Shown one piece after another: positions 10,549-18,700 of a stretch of DNA of 64,000 nucleotides (position 1 is the first letter of the stretch; every line of letters starts with the position of its first letter). The notes under the pieces are model-generated. The model was not told where the DNA came from and did no database searches. It was given only the letters and a program-made list of their open reading frames with translations. The position numbers were made by a program, and so were the translations under genes. Source of the DNA: DATJLY01 sp035518375 (GTDB lineage Bacteria; Pseudomonadota; Alphaproteobacteria; ATCC43930; CGMCC-115725). The stretch is taken from NCBI GenBank assembly GCA_035518375.1, contig DATIXQ010000029.1, positions 1-64,000 of the forward strand. Direction: 5' to 3'.

Positions 10549-12183
10549 CTAGACGTTCACCGGCGCCGGCGGCGCGCGGCCGAGGAGCATGTCGGCGGCC
10601 TTCTCGGCGATCATGATGACGACGGCATTGATGTTGCCGCCAATGAGATCGGGCATGACCGAGGCGTCAACGACGCGCAGGCGATCGACGCCAATCACTT
10701 TGAGCTCGGCATCGACCACCGCCATCGGGTCGGATGGAGCACCCATGCGGCAAGTGCCAAGCGGATGATGGACGGTGATGCCGGTCTTGCGCACATGCGC
10801 ATCGAGCGCCGCATCGGACCAGCCGTCCGGGCCGGGCGCAAGCTCGCCGCCGGCGAAAGGCTGAAGCGGCGCCTGGCGCCCGATCTCGCGCACCATGCGC
10901 AAGCCCGCGCGCAACACCTTCCAGTCCTTGTCGGTAGCGAGAAAATTCTGGCGGATGATGGGCGCCGCGCGCGGATCGGCCGAGCGCAGCTTGAGCTCGC
11001 CGCGGCTTTCCGGCCGCAGCAACGCCGCCCGGCAGGCGAATCCGTCGGCGTAAGGCTGGACGATCGGCGCGAGATAAGGCCCTGCATTCATCGGCGCGGC
11101 GTTGAAGAGAAGCTGCACGTCGGGCGCCGGCCCATCGAGCCCCGTGCGCAAGAAAGCCATGACCCCGCCGAACATGTCGCTCGCGATGCCCTTGCCGAAA
11201 AAGTAGGCAGAGGCGAGGTCACGCGCGGCCCTGTCGGCGCGCATGCGCGCATGGATCGGCCCTTGCCCGCGCCGCGCGTAGGCGACAGACGCCGAGATGT
11301 GGTCCTGGAGGTTCTTGGCGACGCCCTGCCGCGGTACCGCGACCGCGATCCCGTGTGGCGCAAGCTCGGCGGGATCGCCGATCCCCGACAGCATCAAAAG
11401 CTGCGGTGAGTTGATGACGCCCGCCGCGAGGATCACTTCGCGCTCGGCCCTCGCTTCGTGCTCGGCGCCTCCGGCGAGATAGCGCACGCCCGCGGCGCGC
11501 CCCTGCTCGAGGATGATCTGCGTCGCGTGCGCCGCGACGGCGATCGTCAGGTTGGGCCGGGCCACGACCGGATGGAGATAGGCGTCGGCCGCGCTGCAGC
11601 GCCGGCCGTCGCGGATCGTCATCTGCCAACGGCAGAATCCTTCTTGCTGCGCGCCGTTATAGTCCTCGGTCCAGGGATATCCCGCTGCCACGCCCGACGC
11701 GGCGAAGGCTTCGACCAGTGGATCCGAAAAACGCGAGAAGCGGGTCGAAAGTGGCCCATCGACGCCGCGGAATTCGTTCGCGCCGCCCTCCCAGCTCTCT
11801 TGCCGCCGGAAATACGGGAGGACGTGGGCGTAGGACCAGCCCGGCAGGCCGAGCGCGGCCCAGCGGTCGTAGTCGGTGCGGTGGCCGCGCACATAGGCCA
11901 TGGCATTGATCGAGGACGAGCCACCGATCACTTTTCCGCGCGCGCATTCGAGCCCGCGCCCGTCCATGCTCGTCTCGGGCTCGGCGAAATACATCCAGTC
12001 GTTCATGCGCCGCGCGAGCACACGGCCCCAGGCGAGCGGGATGCGCAGCCACGGATTGCGGTCCCAGCCGCCCGCTTCGAGCAGCAGGACCCGCGCGCCC
12101 CCGTCCGCGCTCAGGCGGTTCGCGACCGTACAGCCGGCCGACCCCGCGCCGACGATCACATAGTCGTAGGCGGTGCGCGCCAT
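10549..12183 (-). CDS. GMC family FAD-dependent alcohol dehydrogenase/oxidase
   Basis: A 544-residue glucose-methanol-choline oxidoreductase. The Rossmann motif VIVGAGSAGCTVANRL is at residues 9-24, the GMC signature appears as ARGKVIGGSSSINAM, and the active-site pair lies in the C-terminal HHPLGTCRMG and GGNINAV segments (His and Asn). The ribosome site is GGAGG just upstream of the ATG. It is the first gene of the nine-gene operon and is divergent from the Rieske gene, so the 103-base gap at 12184-12286 should carry the promoters of both. It probably oxidises an alcohol to an aldehyde; the substrate is unknown. Confidence 0.93.
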   Translation of the reverse strand: MARTAYDYVIVGAGSAGCTVANRLSADGGARVLLLEAGGWDRNPWLRIPLAWGRVLARRMNDWMYFAEPETSMDGRGLECARGKVIGGSSSINAMAYVRGHRTDYDRWAALGLPGWSYAHVLPYFRRQESWEGGANEFRGVDGPLSTRFSRFSDPLVEAFAASGVAAGYPWTEDYNGAQQEGFCRWQMTIRDGRRCSAADAYLHPVVARPNLTIAVAAHATQIILEQGRAAGVRYLAGGAEHEARAEREVILAAGVINSPQLLMLSGIGDPAELAPHGIAVAVPRQGVAKNLQDHISASVAYARRGQGPIHARMRADRAARDLASAYFFGKGIASDMFGGVMAFLRTGLDGPAPDVQLLFNAAPMNAGPYLAPIVQPYADGFACRAALLRPESRGELKLRSADPRAAPIIRQNFLATDKDWKVLRAGLRMVREIGRQAPLQPFAGGELAPGPDGWSDAALDAHVRKTGITVHHPLGTCRMGAPSDPMAVVDAELKVIGVDRLRVVDASVMPDLIGGNINAVVIMIAEKAADMLLGRAPPAPVNV

Positions 12184-12236
12184 CCGTCCTCCAGCCCGCG
12201 AAACTGGCCCGCAATCGGCCCCGCCGTCAACTTGTC

Positions 12237-12252
12237 AGGGTCGGGCATTGCA
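12237..12252 (+). promoter_or_regulatory. Possible sigma-54 promoter of the Rieske gene
   Basis: The bases AGGGTCGGGCATTGCA carry GG and GC exactly ten bases apart, with the TTGCA half of the sigma-54 consensus. The -24 half has three mismatches. A start about twelve bases downstream would give a leader of roughly 25 bases with the GAGGGAG ribosome site. Catabolic oxygenase genes often use sigma-54, but the match could be chance. Confidence 0.25.
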
Positions 12253-12286
12253 TTTAAGGTCGGCCGGACCCGAGAGGGAGCCGGTC

Positions 12287-13327
12287 TTGTTTCTGCGCAA
12301 CGCGTGGTACGCCGCGATCTGGGCGGGCGATCTGGCCGAGCGGCCGGTCGCGCGCACCATCATCGGCCAAAAGCTCGTGCTGTTCCGAGGCGCGAGCGGC
12401 GGGGCCGCGGCGCTCGCCGACCGCTGCTGCCACCGCGCGGCACCCTTATCGCGCGGCGAGGTGGTGGGCGACACGCTGCGATGCGGCTACCACGGACTGA
12501 GCTTTGATGCGGCCGGACGCTGCGTCGCGGTGCCGATCCAGGAGCAGGTTCCGCGCGGTGCCGCGGTGCAGTCCTTTCCCACGGTCGAGCGCCAGAACGT
12601 GGTCTGGGTGTGGATGGGCGATGCGGCGCGCGCAGATCCCGCGAAAATCCCCGACCTGCCGTGGCTCGCGAGCCCCGACTGGACGACGACCCCGGGATAT
12701 CTCCACGTCGATGCCAACGCGCAGCTTCTCGTCGACAATCTGCTCGACTTCACGCACGTGCCCTATGTCCACCCCGGCACGCTCGCGGGCGACCCGCGCG
12801 AAGCGGTGGTGCCGATCAAGACCGAACGGCTTAACCACGGCATCCGCGTCGGCCGCTGGCTCATCGATGTGACCCCGCCACCCCTTTTCGCCGCAGCCGG
12901 CGGCTTCACAGGCAAGGTCGATCGTTGGCAATGGGCGACGTGGCTGCCGCCCTCGATCGTCTTCATCGATGTCGGCTGCGCCGTCACCGGCACCGGCGCG
13001 CCCGAGGGCGACCGCAGCCAGGGCTTTTCCATCTGGTCGAGCCATCTCATCGCGCCCGAAAGCGAGACTAGCTGCCACTACAGCTTTGCTTTTGCACGTA
13101 ACTTCAAGCGCGACGACGCCGAGATGTCGCGCCTCTTGTTTGAGGGGTCGCGTGACACCTTCCTCCAGGACAAGGGCATGCTCGAGGCGCAGCAGACGAA
13201 CCTCGCCGGCGCGGCGCTTGACGGACTCGTCGACGTCGTGACCGACGCAGGCCAGCTCCAGGTCAGGCGGGTCATGGAAGCGCTCATCCGCGCCGAACAG
13301 CCCTATTCGGACACCGGACGATTCTGA
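12287..13327 (+). CDS. Rieske non-haem iron oxygenase, VanA type
   Basis: A 346-residue oxygenase subunit of the VanA (vanillate O-demethylase) kind, starting FLRNAWYAAIWAG as that family does. I chose a TTG start at 12287 because GAGGGAG lies six bases upstream and the family N-terminus begins there; a reading from 12173 would add an unrelated 38 residues. Rieske ligands are C47, H49, C66 and H69; the mononuclear iron site is D154, H157, H162 (DFTHVPYVH). No reductase or ferredoxin gene is adjacent, so electrons must come from a shared partner. It may demethylate or hydroxylate an aromatic acid. Confidence 0.9.
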   Translation: MFLRNAWYAAIWAGDLAERPVARTIIGQKLVLFRGASGGAAALADRCCHRAAPLSRGEVVGDTLRCGYHGLSFDAAGRCVAVPIQEQVPRGAAVQSFPTVERQNVVWVWMGDAARADPAKIPDLPWLASPDWTTTPGYLHVDANAQLLVDNLLDFTHVPYVHPGTLAGDPREAVVPIKTERLNHGIRVGRWLIDVTPPPLFAAAGGFTGKVDRWQWATWLPPSIVFIDVGCAVTGTGAPEGDRSQGFSIWSSHLIAPESETSCHYSFAFARNFKRDDAEMSRLLFEGSRDTFLQDKGMLEAQQTNLAGAALDGLVDVVTDAGQLQVRRVMEALIRAEQPYSDTGRF

Positions 13328-13476
13328 GGCGACGCGCGGATTTGCAATAGATTCCAGCCGCAAAAGATGGTTCGATGCGCCGCCCGGCAAACGGCGAGCC
13401 GTCCCGCAAGAGGGCGCCGCGGTTCCGGGCCGGAGGAACGCTGACATACAAGAGCGCGCACGGGAGGGCGCGCCGC

Positions 13477-14019
13477 ATGATCGACCGGCTGCTCAAAGGC
13501 ATCCAAACCCTGATCAAGTTGGCGCGCGGGGCCGCCGCGATTCTGCTCTGCCTCAGCGTCGCGCTCAATTTCGCCAATATCATCGGCCGCTATTTCTTCA
13601 GCGTGTCGATCTCGTGGGCGGAAGAGATCATGCTGTTCCTGATGTGCGGATGCGTCTTTTTGGGGGTCGGCCCGGTGTCGTGGGCGAACCGGCACATCCG
13701 CATGGACATCGTCGTCAACATGCTGCCGGCGCCCGCGAAGAAATTTATGGAGCTTCTCGCCGAGCTTGCCTTCCTCGCGACGGCGGCGCTCGTCATCATC
13801 TTCTCCGTCCCCGTCATCGCCGATCTCGCCGCGTTCGACGAGCGCAGCCAGGCCGCCAATTTCCCGCTCGTCATTCCGCAGGCGATGATCCCGATCGGCT
13901 TCGGCTTCATGGGGCTTCTCGTCGCGATCCGGGTCCTGACCGACATGGCGGCCGCCCGGCGCGCGCGCCTCGGCGCCGAGCATGAAGTCGCCCGCCGCAA
14001 TGAGGCGGCCGCGCCATGA
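13477..14019 (+). CDS. TRAP transporter small permease (DctQ type)
   Basis: A 180-residue four-helix membrane protein of the DctQ family, the small subunit of sodium-driven TRAP importers for organic acids. Helices lie near residues 17-38, 48-70, 92-115 and 130-155; the SWAEEI motif between the first two is typical. The ATG at 13477 has GGGAGGG eight bases upstream, and I prefer it to an in-frame ATG at 13375. It overlaps the large-permease start (ATGA). No TRAP binding protein (DctP) gene is in this cluster. Confidence 0.9.
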   Translation: MIDRLLKGIQTLIKLARGAAAILLCLSVALNFANIIGRYFFSVSISWAEEIMLFLMCGCVFLGVGPVSWANRHIRMDIVVNMLPAPAKKFMELLAELAFLATAALVIIFSVPVIADLAAFDERSQAANFPLVIPQAMIPIGFGFMGLLVAIRVLTDMAAARRARLGAEHEVARRNEAAAP

Positions 14020-15293
14020 TGCCCTATCTCGTCTATTTCGGCTTGCCGGTGGTGCTTCTCCTCATCGGCTTTCCGATCTTCCTCATCCTGACCGTAACCT
14101 CGATCGTCGCCGTCTTCACGGTCGCCGGCGTGCCGACCGAGACGATCCAGACCTACATGTTCGGCAGCCTCGACAATTTCCCGCTGCTGGCGGTGCCGTT
14201 CTTCGTGCTGGCCGGCGAGATCATGGCGCAGGGCGGCATCGCGCGTCGCGTCGTCGCCTGGGTCATGTCCTTGATCGGCGGGGTGCGCGGATCGCTCGCG
14301 GTGACGACGGTCGCGGCGAGCGAGCTGTTCGGCGCCATGTCGCATACCGCCGTCGGCACCGTCATCGCCATGGGCCGCATGATCTATCCCTCGCTGCGCG
14401 AAAGCGGCTATAGCGAGCGCTTCTCGGTAGGCCTCGTCGCGTCCTCGGGCGCCATCGCCGTCGTGATCCCGCCGTCGATCGCGATGATCCTCTATTCGAT
14501 GTCGGCGCAACAATCGGCGGTTCTGTTGTTCACCGCCGGCATCCTGCCGAGCCTTTTGATTGGCTTCGTCGATGCCGTCTTCGTCATGGGCTATGCGAAA
14601 ATCCAGGTCGTGCCGCTCGCGGCGCGCGCGCGCTGGGACAATATCTGGGCAACGACCAAGGACGCGAGCTGGTCGATCGGCACGCTTGTCGTGATCTTCG
14701 GCGGCATCTATGGCGGCGTCTTCACGCCGACCGAGGCGGCCGGCGTCGCCGTCGTCTACTCACTCATCGTGACGCTCTTCATCTATCGCGAGGTCGACCT
14801 CGCCGGCTTGTGGCGCATCCTGACGAACGCCGCCTTCCTCATCTCGCAGATCCTCATCATCGTCACTGCGGCCGGCATCTACTCATGGCTGCTGACGACG
14901 AGCGGCATCCCGCAAAAGATCGTCGCGAACGTCGAAGGCCTGCACATGGCGAAGTGGGAGCTCCTGCTCTATCTCAACGCCGGCCTTCTGTTGGCTGGGA
15001 GCTTCCTTGAGCCGGCGCCCGCTATCCTGATCCTCACGCCGCTCCTCTTGCCGATCGTCACGGCGGTCGGCGTGAGCCCCATTCATTTCGGCATCATCAT
15101 GGCGGTCAACCTCAGCATCGGTATGTACACGCCGCCTTTCGGCCTCAACCTCTTCTCCTCGCAGGCCGTGTTCGATACGCCGATCGGCAAGGTCTATGCC
15201 GGCGTGCTGCCGTTCGTCCTCATCAATTTCGCGACGCTGATGCTCATCACCTACGTGCCGCAGATCTCGATGGTGCTGCTGAGCTATCGCTAG
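14016..15293 (+). CDS. TRAP transporter large permease (DctM type)
   Basis: A 425-residue membrane protein with about 12 helices, the transport subunit of a TRAP importer. Family segments are the N-terminal GLPVVLLLIGFPIFLIL, the NFPLLAVPFFVLAGEIM region, SHTAVGTVIAMGRMIYP and, late in the protein, MYTPPFGLNLF. It is translationally coupled to the small permease. Without a DctP gene beside it, the substrate cannot be guessed from binding-site residues. The Rieske oxygenase upstream and the MFS gene downstream suggest uptake of an aromatic or carboxylic acid. Confidence 0.93.
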   Translation: MMPYLVYFGLPVVLLLIGFPIFLILTVTSIVAVFTVAGVPTETIQTYMFGSLDNFPLLAVPFFVLAGEIMAQGGIARRVVAWVMSLIGGVRGSLAVTTVAASELFGAMSHTAVGTVIAMGRMIYPSLRESGYSERFSVGLVASSGAIAVVIPPSIAMILYSMSAQQSAVLLFTAGILPSLLIGFVDAVFVMGYAKIQVVPLAARARWDNIWATTKDASWSIGTLVVIFGGIYGGVFTPTEAAGVAVVYSLIVTLFIYREVDLAGLWRILTNAAFLISQILIIVTAAGIYSWLLTTSGIPQKIVANVEGLHMAKWELLLYLNAGLLLAGSFLEPAPAILILTPLLLPIVTAVGVSPIHFGIIMAVNLSIGMYTPPFGLNLFSSQAVFDTPIGKVYAGVLPFVLINFATLMLITYVPQISMVLLSYR

Positions 15294-15474
15294 CAGCGGC
15301 CTCACCCGGCGGCCCGCATGGTCGAATGTCCAAGCCGTCCCCAATCGCAACGCGCGAAAGCCGTGCCACACAATCGGCTGACTTGACCCGCCGTCGCGCC
15401 CCATGATGTGATCGTCGCCATGGCCGAAGGAAGGATGCCGCCCCATGAGCGGCGTCCGGTACCGGGAGGAGATC

Positions 15475-16698
15475 ATGCAACGATCGTCGGCGCGCTATGA
15501 GAATCTGCTGATCGTGCTGATGTTTTTGACATTCGGCACGATCTTTCTCGACCGCATGGCGCAGTTCTACCTCGCGCCCTATCTGATCCCCGACCTCCAC
15601 GTCAACAACATCCAGATCGGCATGATGGCCTCGGCGCTCGCCTTGGCCTGGGCGATCGCATCGCTGGTCTTCGGCGGCATCTGCGACCGCTACGGCTATC
15701 GCGTGGTGCTGATCCCGGCGGTGTTCGTCTTCTCGCTGATGTCGTGGCTCACCGGCGTGGTGCAGACCTTTGGCGAGATGCTGCTGGTGCGGTTTCTGCT
15801 CGGCCTGGCCGAAGGCGCTTGCTACGCGCCGGTGATGGCGATCTCGGAAGCCTCCTCGAGCGGACACCGCCGCGGGCTCAATGTCGGCTTCGTCGTGTCC
15901 GCCGCCGGCTTCGTCGGCACCGGAATAGCGCCGATCCTGACGACGCAGGTCGCGGCGGCGATCGGCTGGCGGTGGTCGTTCTTCGTCGCCGGCATCCCGG
16001 GCATCATCCTGGGATTGTTCCTGTGGAAGTATGTGCAGGAGCCGCGCCGCGAAGGGCTGAAACAACGCCCGAACCTCAAAGATCTCGCTTCGGTGGTGAA
16101 GTACCGCAATGTGGTGCTGTGTTGTCTCACCGCCGCTGCGAACCTGACCGCGCTGATGCTGGTGGGAATTTTCGCCCCGCTCTTCATCACCCAGGTCATG
16201 CACGAGGACCCGCGGGTGGCCGGCTTCATCATCAGCGCCATGGGCGTGGGCGGAACCATCGCCGCGATCCTCCTGCCCTGGATCTCGGACCGGATGGGCC
16301 GCAAGCCCATCCTGCTGATCGCGATCGCGGGCTCAGTGATCGTGCCGCTGCTGTTCCTCGTGCCGTCCCTTTACCAGCACATATGGCTGTTCATGCTACT
16401 CGAGCTGGTGCTCGCGACCGGCACGGTCGTTCCTGTGCTGGCCATGGTCGTCGTCCCGACCGAGACGGTGCCGGCAACGATCGCGGCAACCGCGATCGGC
16501 GCCACCACGCTCACCGCGGAGGTTATCGGCGCCACCATTGCGCCGACGATCGGCGGCATCATCGCGCAAACGCATGGGCTCGCGATCACGCTTTATATCG
16601 CGGCGGCGGTGAATGTCGTCGCCTTCCTGCTGATCCTGTTCGTGCGCGAGACCCATCGCGCCGCGGTACCCCGCCTCACGGGCGCGCCCGCGGTCTGA
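15475..16698 (+). CDS. MFS transporter
   Basis: A 407-residue, twelve-helix major facilitator protein. The loop between helices 2 and 3 reads GGICDRYGYRVVL, and the equivalent loop in the second half reads DRMGRKPILL, as expected for MFS carriers. The ATG at 15475 has GGGAGGA four bases upstream; an ATG at 15445 is an alternative. The sequence resembles the organic-anion/aromatic-acid symporter groups, but the substrate is not readable. The gap of 181 bases after the TRAP genes suggests its own promoter. It converges with the binding-protein gene that ends three bases away. Confidence 0.9.
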   Translation: MQRSSARYENLLIVLMFLTFGTIFLDRMAQFYLAPYLIPDLHVNNIQIGMMASALALAWAIASLVFGGICDRYGYRVVLIPAVFVFSLMSWLTGVVQTFGEMLLVRFLLGLAEGACYAPVMAISEASSSGHRRGLNVGFVVSAAGFVGTGIAPILTTQVAAAIGWRWSFFVAGIPGIILGLFLWKYVQEPRREGLKQRPNLKDLASVVKYRNVVLCCLTAAANLTALMLVGIFAPLFITQVMHEDPRVAGFIISAMGVGGTIAAILLPWISDRMGRKPILLIAIAGSVIVPLLFLVPSLYQHIWLFMLLELVLATGTVVPVLAMVVVPTETVPATIAATAIGATTLTAEVIGATIAPTIGGIIAQTHGLAITLYIAAAVNVVAFLLILFVRETHRAAVPRLTGAPAV

Positions 16699-16701
16699 GA
16701 T

Positions 16702-17736
16702 CTAGTTCGATGTGGGCGCGGCGGGTCCCAGTTCCTTGACCGCCTTCTGCGCGAACGACAGGTCGACCACCCGCTCGGCCGTCATGTCGGCCGGGACCTC
16801 GTTCTCGGCTTTGAAATTGTCGAGGTCGGTCTTGACGCTCGCCAGTTCGATCGCGCCATCGGGATTGCACCAGGAGGCGACCATGTCGTGGAACACGGTC
16901 TTGTCCTGCTGCTTCGTCAATTCGGCGATCGCATCGTAGATGTAGTCGGCGTTGGGGCCGGCAAGATGGCCGTCCTTGAGCGCGGAATCATAAAACCGTA
17001 CGGCGCGCAGATAAGCCCGCATGAAGCGCTCGCCCTTGGCGCGGTCCTTGTCGAGGAAGCTCGTGCCGAACAGGATGACGCCGCTCTGATCGACCGGGTA
17101 GAACGCAGAGTAAGGTTTGAAGCGCACCGCGATCTTCTCGCGCGCCATGAGCGTCACATCGGGCTCGGAGCCGAACGCGGCATCGATCCCGCCATTCTTC
17201 AAGGCGACGAACTGCGCCGCAAATCCCATATAAACGCGCTCGACATCATTGAGGCCAAGTCCCACGGATTTGAGCCCCACGGCGAGGACGGAATTGTCGG
17301 ACGCCCCTTGCGCGGTGACGCCGATCTTGCGGCCCTTCAGGTCGGCAAGGCTCTTGATCTCGCTGGCCAGGGGCACGCGCACGACCACGGCGCGGTAGTC
17401 GTAGGGCGCCTTGTTGGTCGCCTTGTCGGCGACGATCTTGATATTGATGCCCCGTCCGACGGCGTTGAAGAGGCCGGCGGAATAGGCGCCGGCGCCGACA
17501 TCGAGCTGGCCCGCCCCCAGGGGCGCCACCATCTTGGCGCCCGAATCGAACACGGTGATGTCACCCTTCAAGCCCTCACCGTGCAGGAAGCCCTTTTTCT
17601 CCGCGAGATAGAGCACGGTATCGCTCACGGCGCCCACGACACCAATGGTCACCGGCTCGTCGGCCCGAGCCGCGGCAGGGACGCAGAGCGCCGCCACGGC
17701 CAGGAGGGAGGCGATCGCTTTGCCGGCTTTAGGCAT
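16702..17736 (-). CDS. ABC-type solute-binding protein (NMT1/SsuA-like)
   Basis: A 344-residue exported binding protein. The signal peptide is residues 1-27 (cleavage near AARADEP) and the mature part begins VTIGVVGAVSDTVLYLAEKKGF, as in NMT1/TauA/SsuA proteins. I start at the ATG at 17736, which has GAGGA four bases upstream; an ATG at 17808 would add an unrelated stretch before the signal peptide. Known relatives bind sulfonates, pyrimidine precursors or aromatic acids. No ABC permease or ATPase is next to it. It is divergent from an SsuE-like FMN reductase, which fits a sulfonate or related oxygenation theme. Confidence 0.88.
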   Translation of the reverse strand: MPKAGKAIASLLAVAALCVPAAARADEPVTIGVVGAVSDTVLYLAEKKGFLHGEGLKGDITVFDSGAKMVAPLGAGQLDVGAGAYSAGLFNAVGRGINIKIVADKATNKAPYDYRAVVVRVPLASEIKSLADLKGRKIGVTAQGASDNSVLAVGLKSVGLGLNDVERVYMGFAAQFVALKNGGIDAAFGSEPDVTLMAREKIAVRFKPYSAFYPVDQSGVILFGTSFLDKDRAKGERFMRAYLRAVRFYDSALKDGHLAGPNADYIYDAIAELTKQQDKTVFHDMVASWCNPDGAIELASVKTDLDNFKAENEVPADMTAERVVDLSFAQKAVKELGPAAPTSN

Positions 17737-17819
17737 GGCTTCCTCGCTTGTGGCGGGGGTTTGCGGAGATGCGATACGATCATCCGCCAGGGCGCCTCCG
17801 AGAGGCAAGGGCGGAAGCT

Positions 17820-18392
17820 ATGAAGCTTGTCATGGTGGTGGGCGCGGCGACGCCGCCCGGACGATTGAGCAACGCGGTGGCGCAGCTTGCCGCGGGGCTC
17901 GCCAAAGAGCCCGACATCGAGATCGAGACCATCAATCTCGCGACGACGCGGGTCGAGCCGTGCGACGGGCGCAAGCCCGAAGACTACGACGCACCGACTC
18001 GCGGCGCGGTCGCGGCCATTGCCGCGGCCGACGGCGTAGCGTTCGCGGCGCCCGTCTACCGCGCGAGCTTCCCCGGCGTGCTCAAGAATCTGCTCGACAT
18101 CCTCCCGGTCGAGGCGCTGCGCGACAAGCCGGTGGCGATCCTGGCGATGGGCGGCTCGCCGCACCATTATCTCGCCGTCGATGCGCACCTGCGCCTCGTG
18201 CTCGCCTGGTTTGGCGCGATCGCGCTTCCCAACTCGGCCTATCTCACCGGCCGCGACTTCGCCGAAGGCAAAGTCCAGGCGGAAGGCGCCGCAGTCGACC
18301 TCGCGGCCCTCGGCGTGGCACTCGCCACGATGGCGCGCGCGGTCAAGGGGCGGAGCTTCGGTCCGGTGCCGCTTTCAGCGCGCTTCACCTGA
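17820..18392 (+). CDS. NAD(P)H-dependent FMN reductase (SsuE-like flavodoxin fold)
   Basis: A 190-residue flavodoxin-fold reductase. Seen are MKLVMVVGAATPPGRLSNAV (phosphate-binding loop region), APVYRASFPGVLKNLLDIL and KPVAILAMGGSPHH, all as in SsuE-type NADPH:FMN reductases. Such enzymes supply reduced FMN to luciferase-like monooxygenases, of which four are encoded in this window, none adjacent. The ATG at 17820 fits the family N-terminus better than the upstream ATG at 17748. It is divergent from the SsuA-like binding protein, with 83 bases between. Confidence 0.88.
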   Translation: MKLVMVVGAATPPGRLSNAVAQLAAGLAKEPDIEIETINLATTRVEPCDGRKPEDYDAPTRGAVAAIAAADGVAFAAPVYRASFPGVLKNLLDILPVEALRDKPVAILAMGGSPHHYLAVDAHLRLVLAWFGAIALPNSAYLTGRDFAEGKVQAEGAAVDLAALGVALATMARAVKGRSFGPVPLSARFT

Positions 18393-18400
18393 CGGCGGCC

Positions 18401-18694
18401 GTGATCGTCGTCCGCGTCATAGGCTACCTGCTGCTCATCGCCGGACTGATGGTTTTTGGACGCGACCTTCTGGGCTGGCACGACACAGGACACTTCAACC
18501 CGGTGGCGCTGGGACCGTTGTGGCTCGAAGTCTCGCGTTCAAGCTACCAGGCCGCCCAGGGCGCGCTCGCGCCGTGGCTCCTCTACGCGCTGCGCGGCAT
18601 TCTTGTGTTGTGGGCGGCGCCAAGCCTCATCGTGCTGGGCGCGGTGCTGGCACTCGCCGCGCGCGGACGGCGCCGCGGCCGGCGTCGGCACTAG
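18401..18694 (+). CDS. Small two-helix membrane protein, unknown function
   Basis: A 97-residue hypothetical protein starting with GTG nine bases after the FMN reductase stop. Two hydrophobic segments are visible, VVRVIGYLLLIAGLMVFG at the N-terminus and a second near residues 62-88, with a very basic C-terminal tail rich in Arg. No ribosome site is strong, and I do not recognise a named family. It converges with lepA, whose stop is only six bases away, so it may serve only as an accessory gene of the reductase unit. Confidence 0.6.
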   Translation: MIVVRVIGYLLLIAGLMVFGRDLLGWHDTGHFNPVALGPLWLEVSRSSYQAAQGALAPWLLYALRGILVLWAAPSLIVLGAVLALAARGRRRGRRRH

Positions 18695-18700
18695 CTATAA

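Noticed and set aside
8721..10616. 631-codon plus-strand frame across cupin, CaiB and AllA-like genes
   Set aside because: All three genes on the other strand have clear families and overlaps; the plus frame has none.
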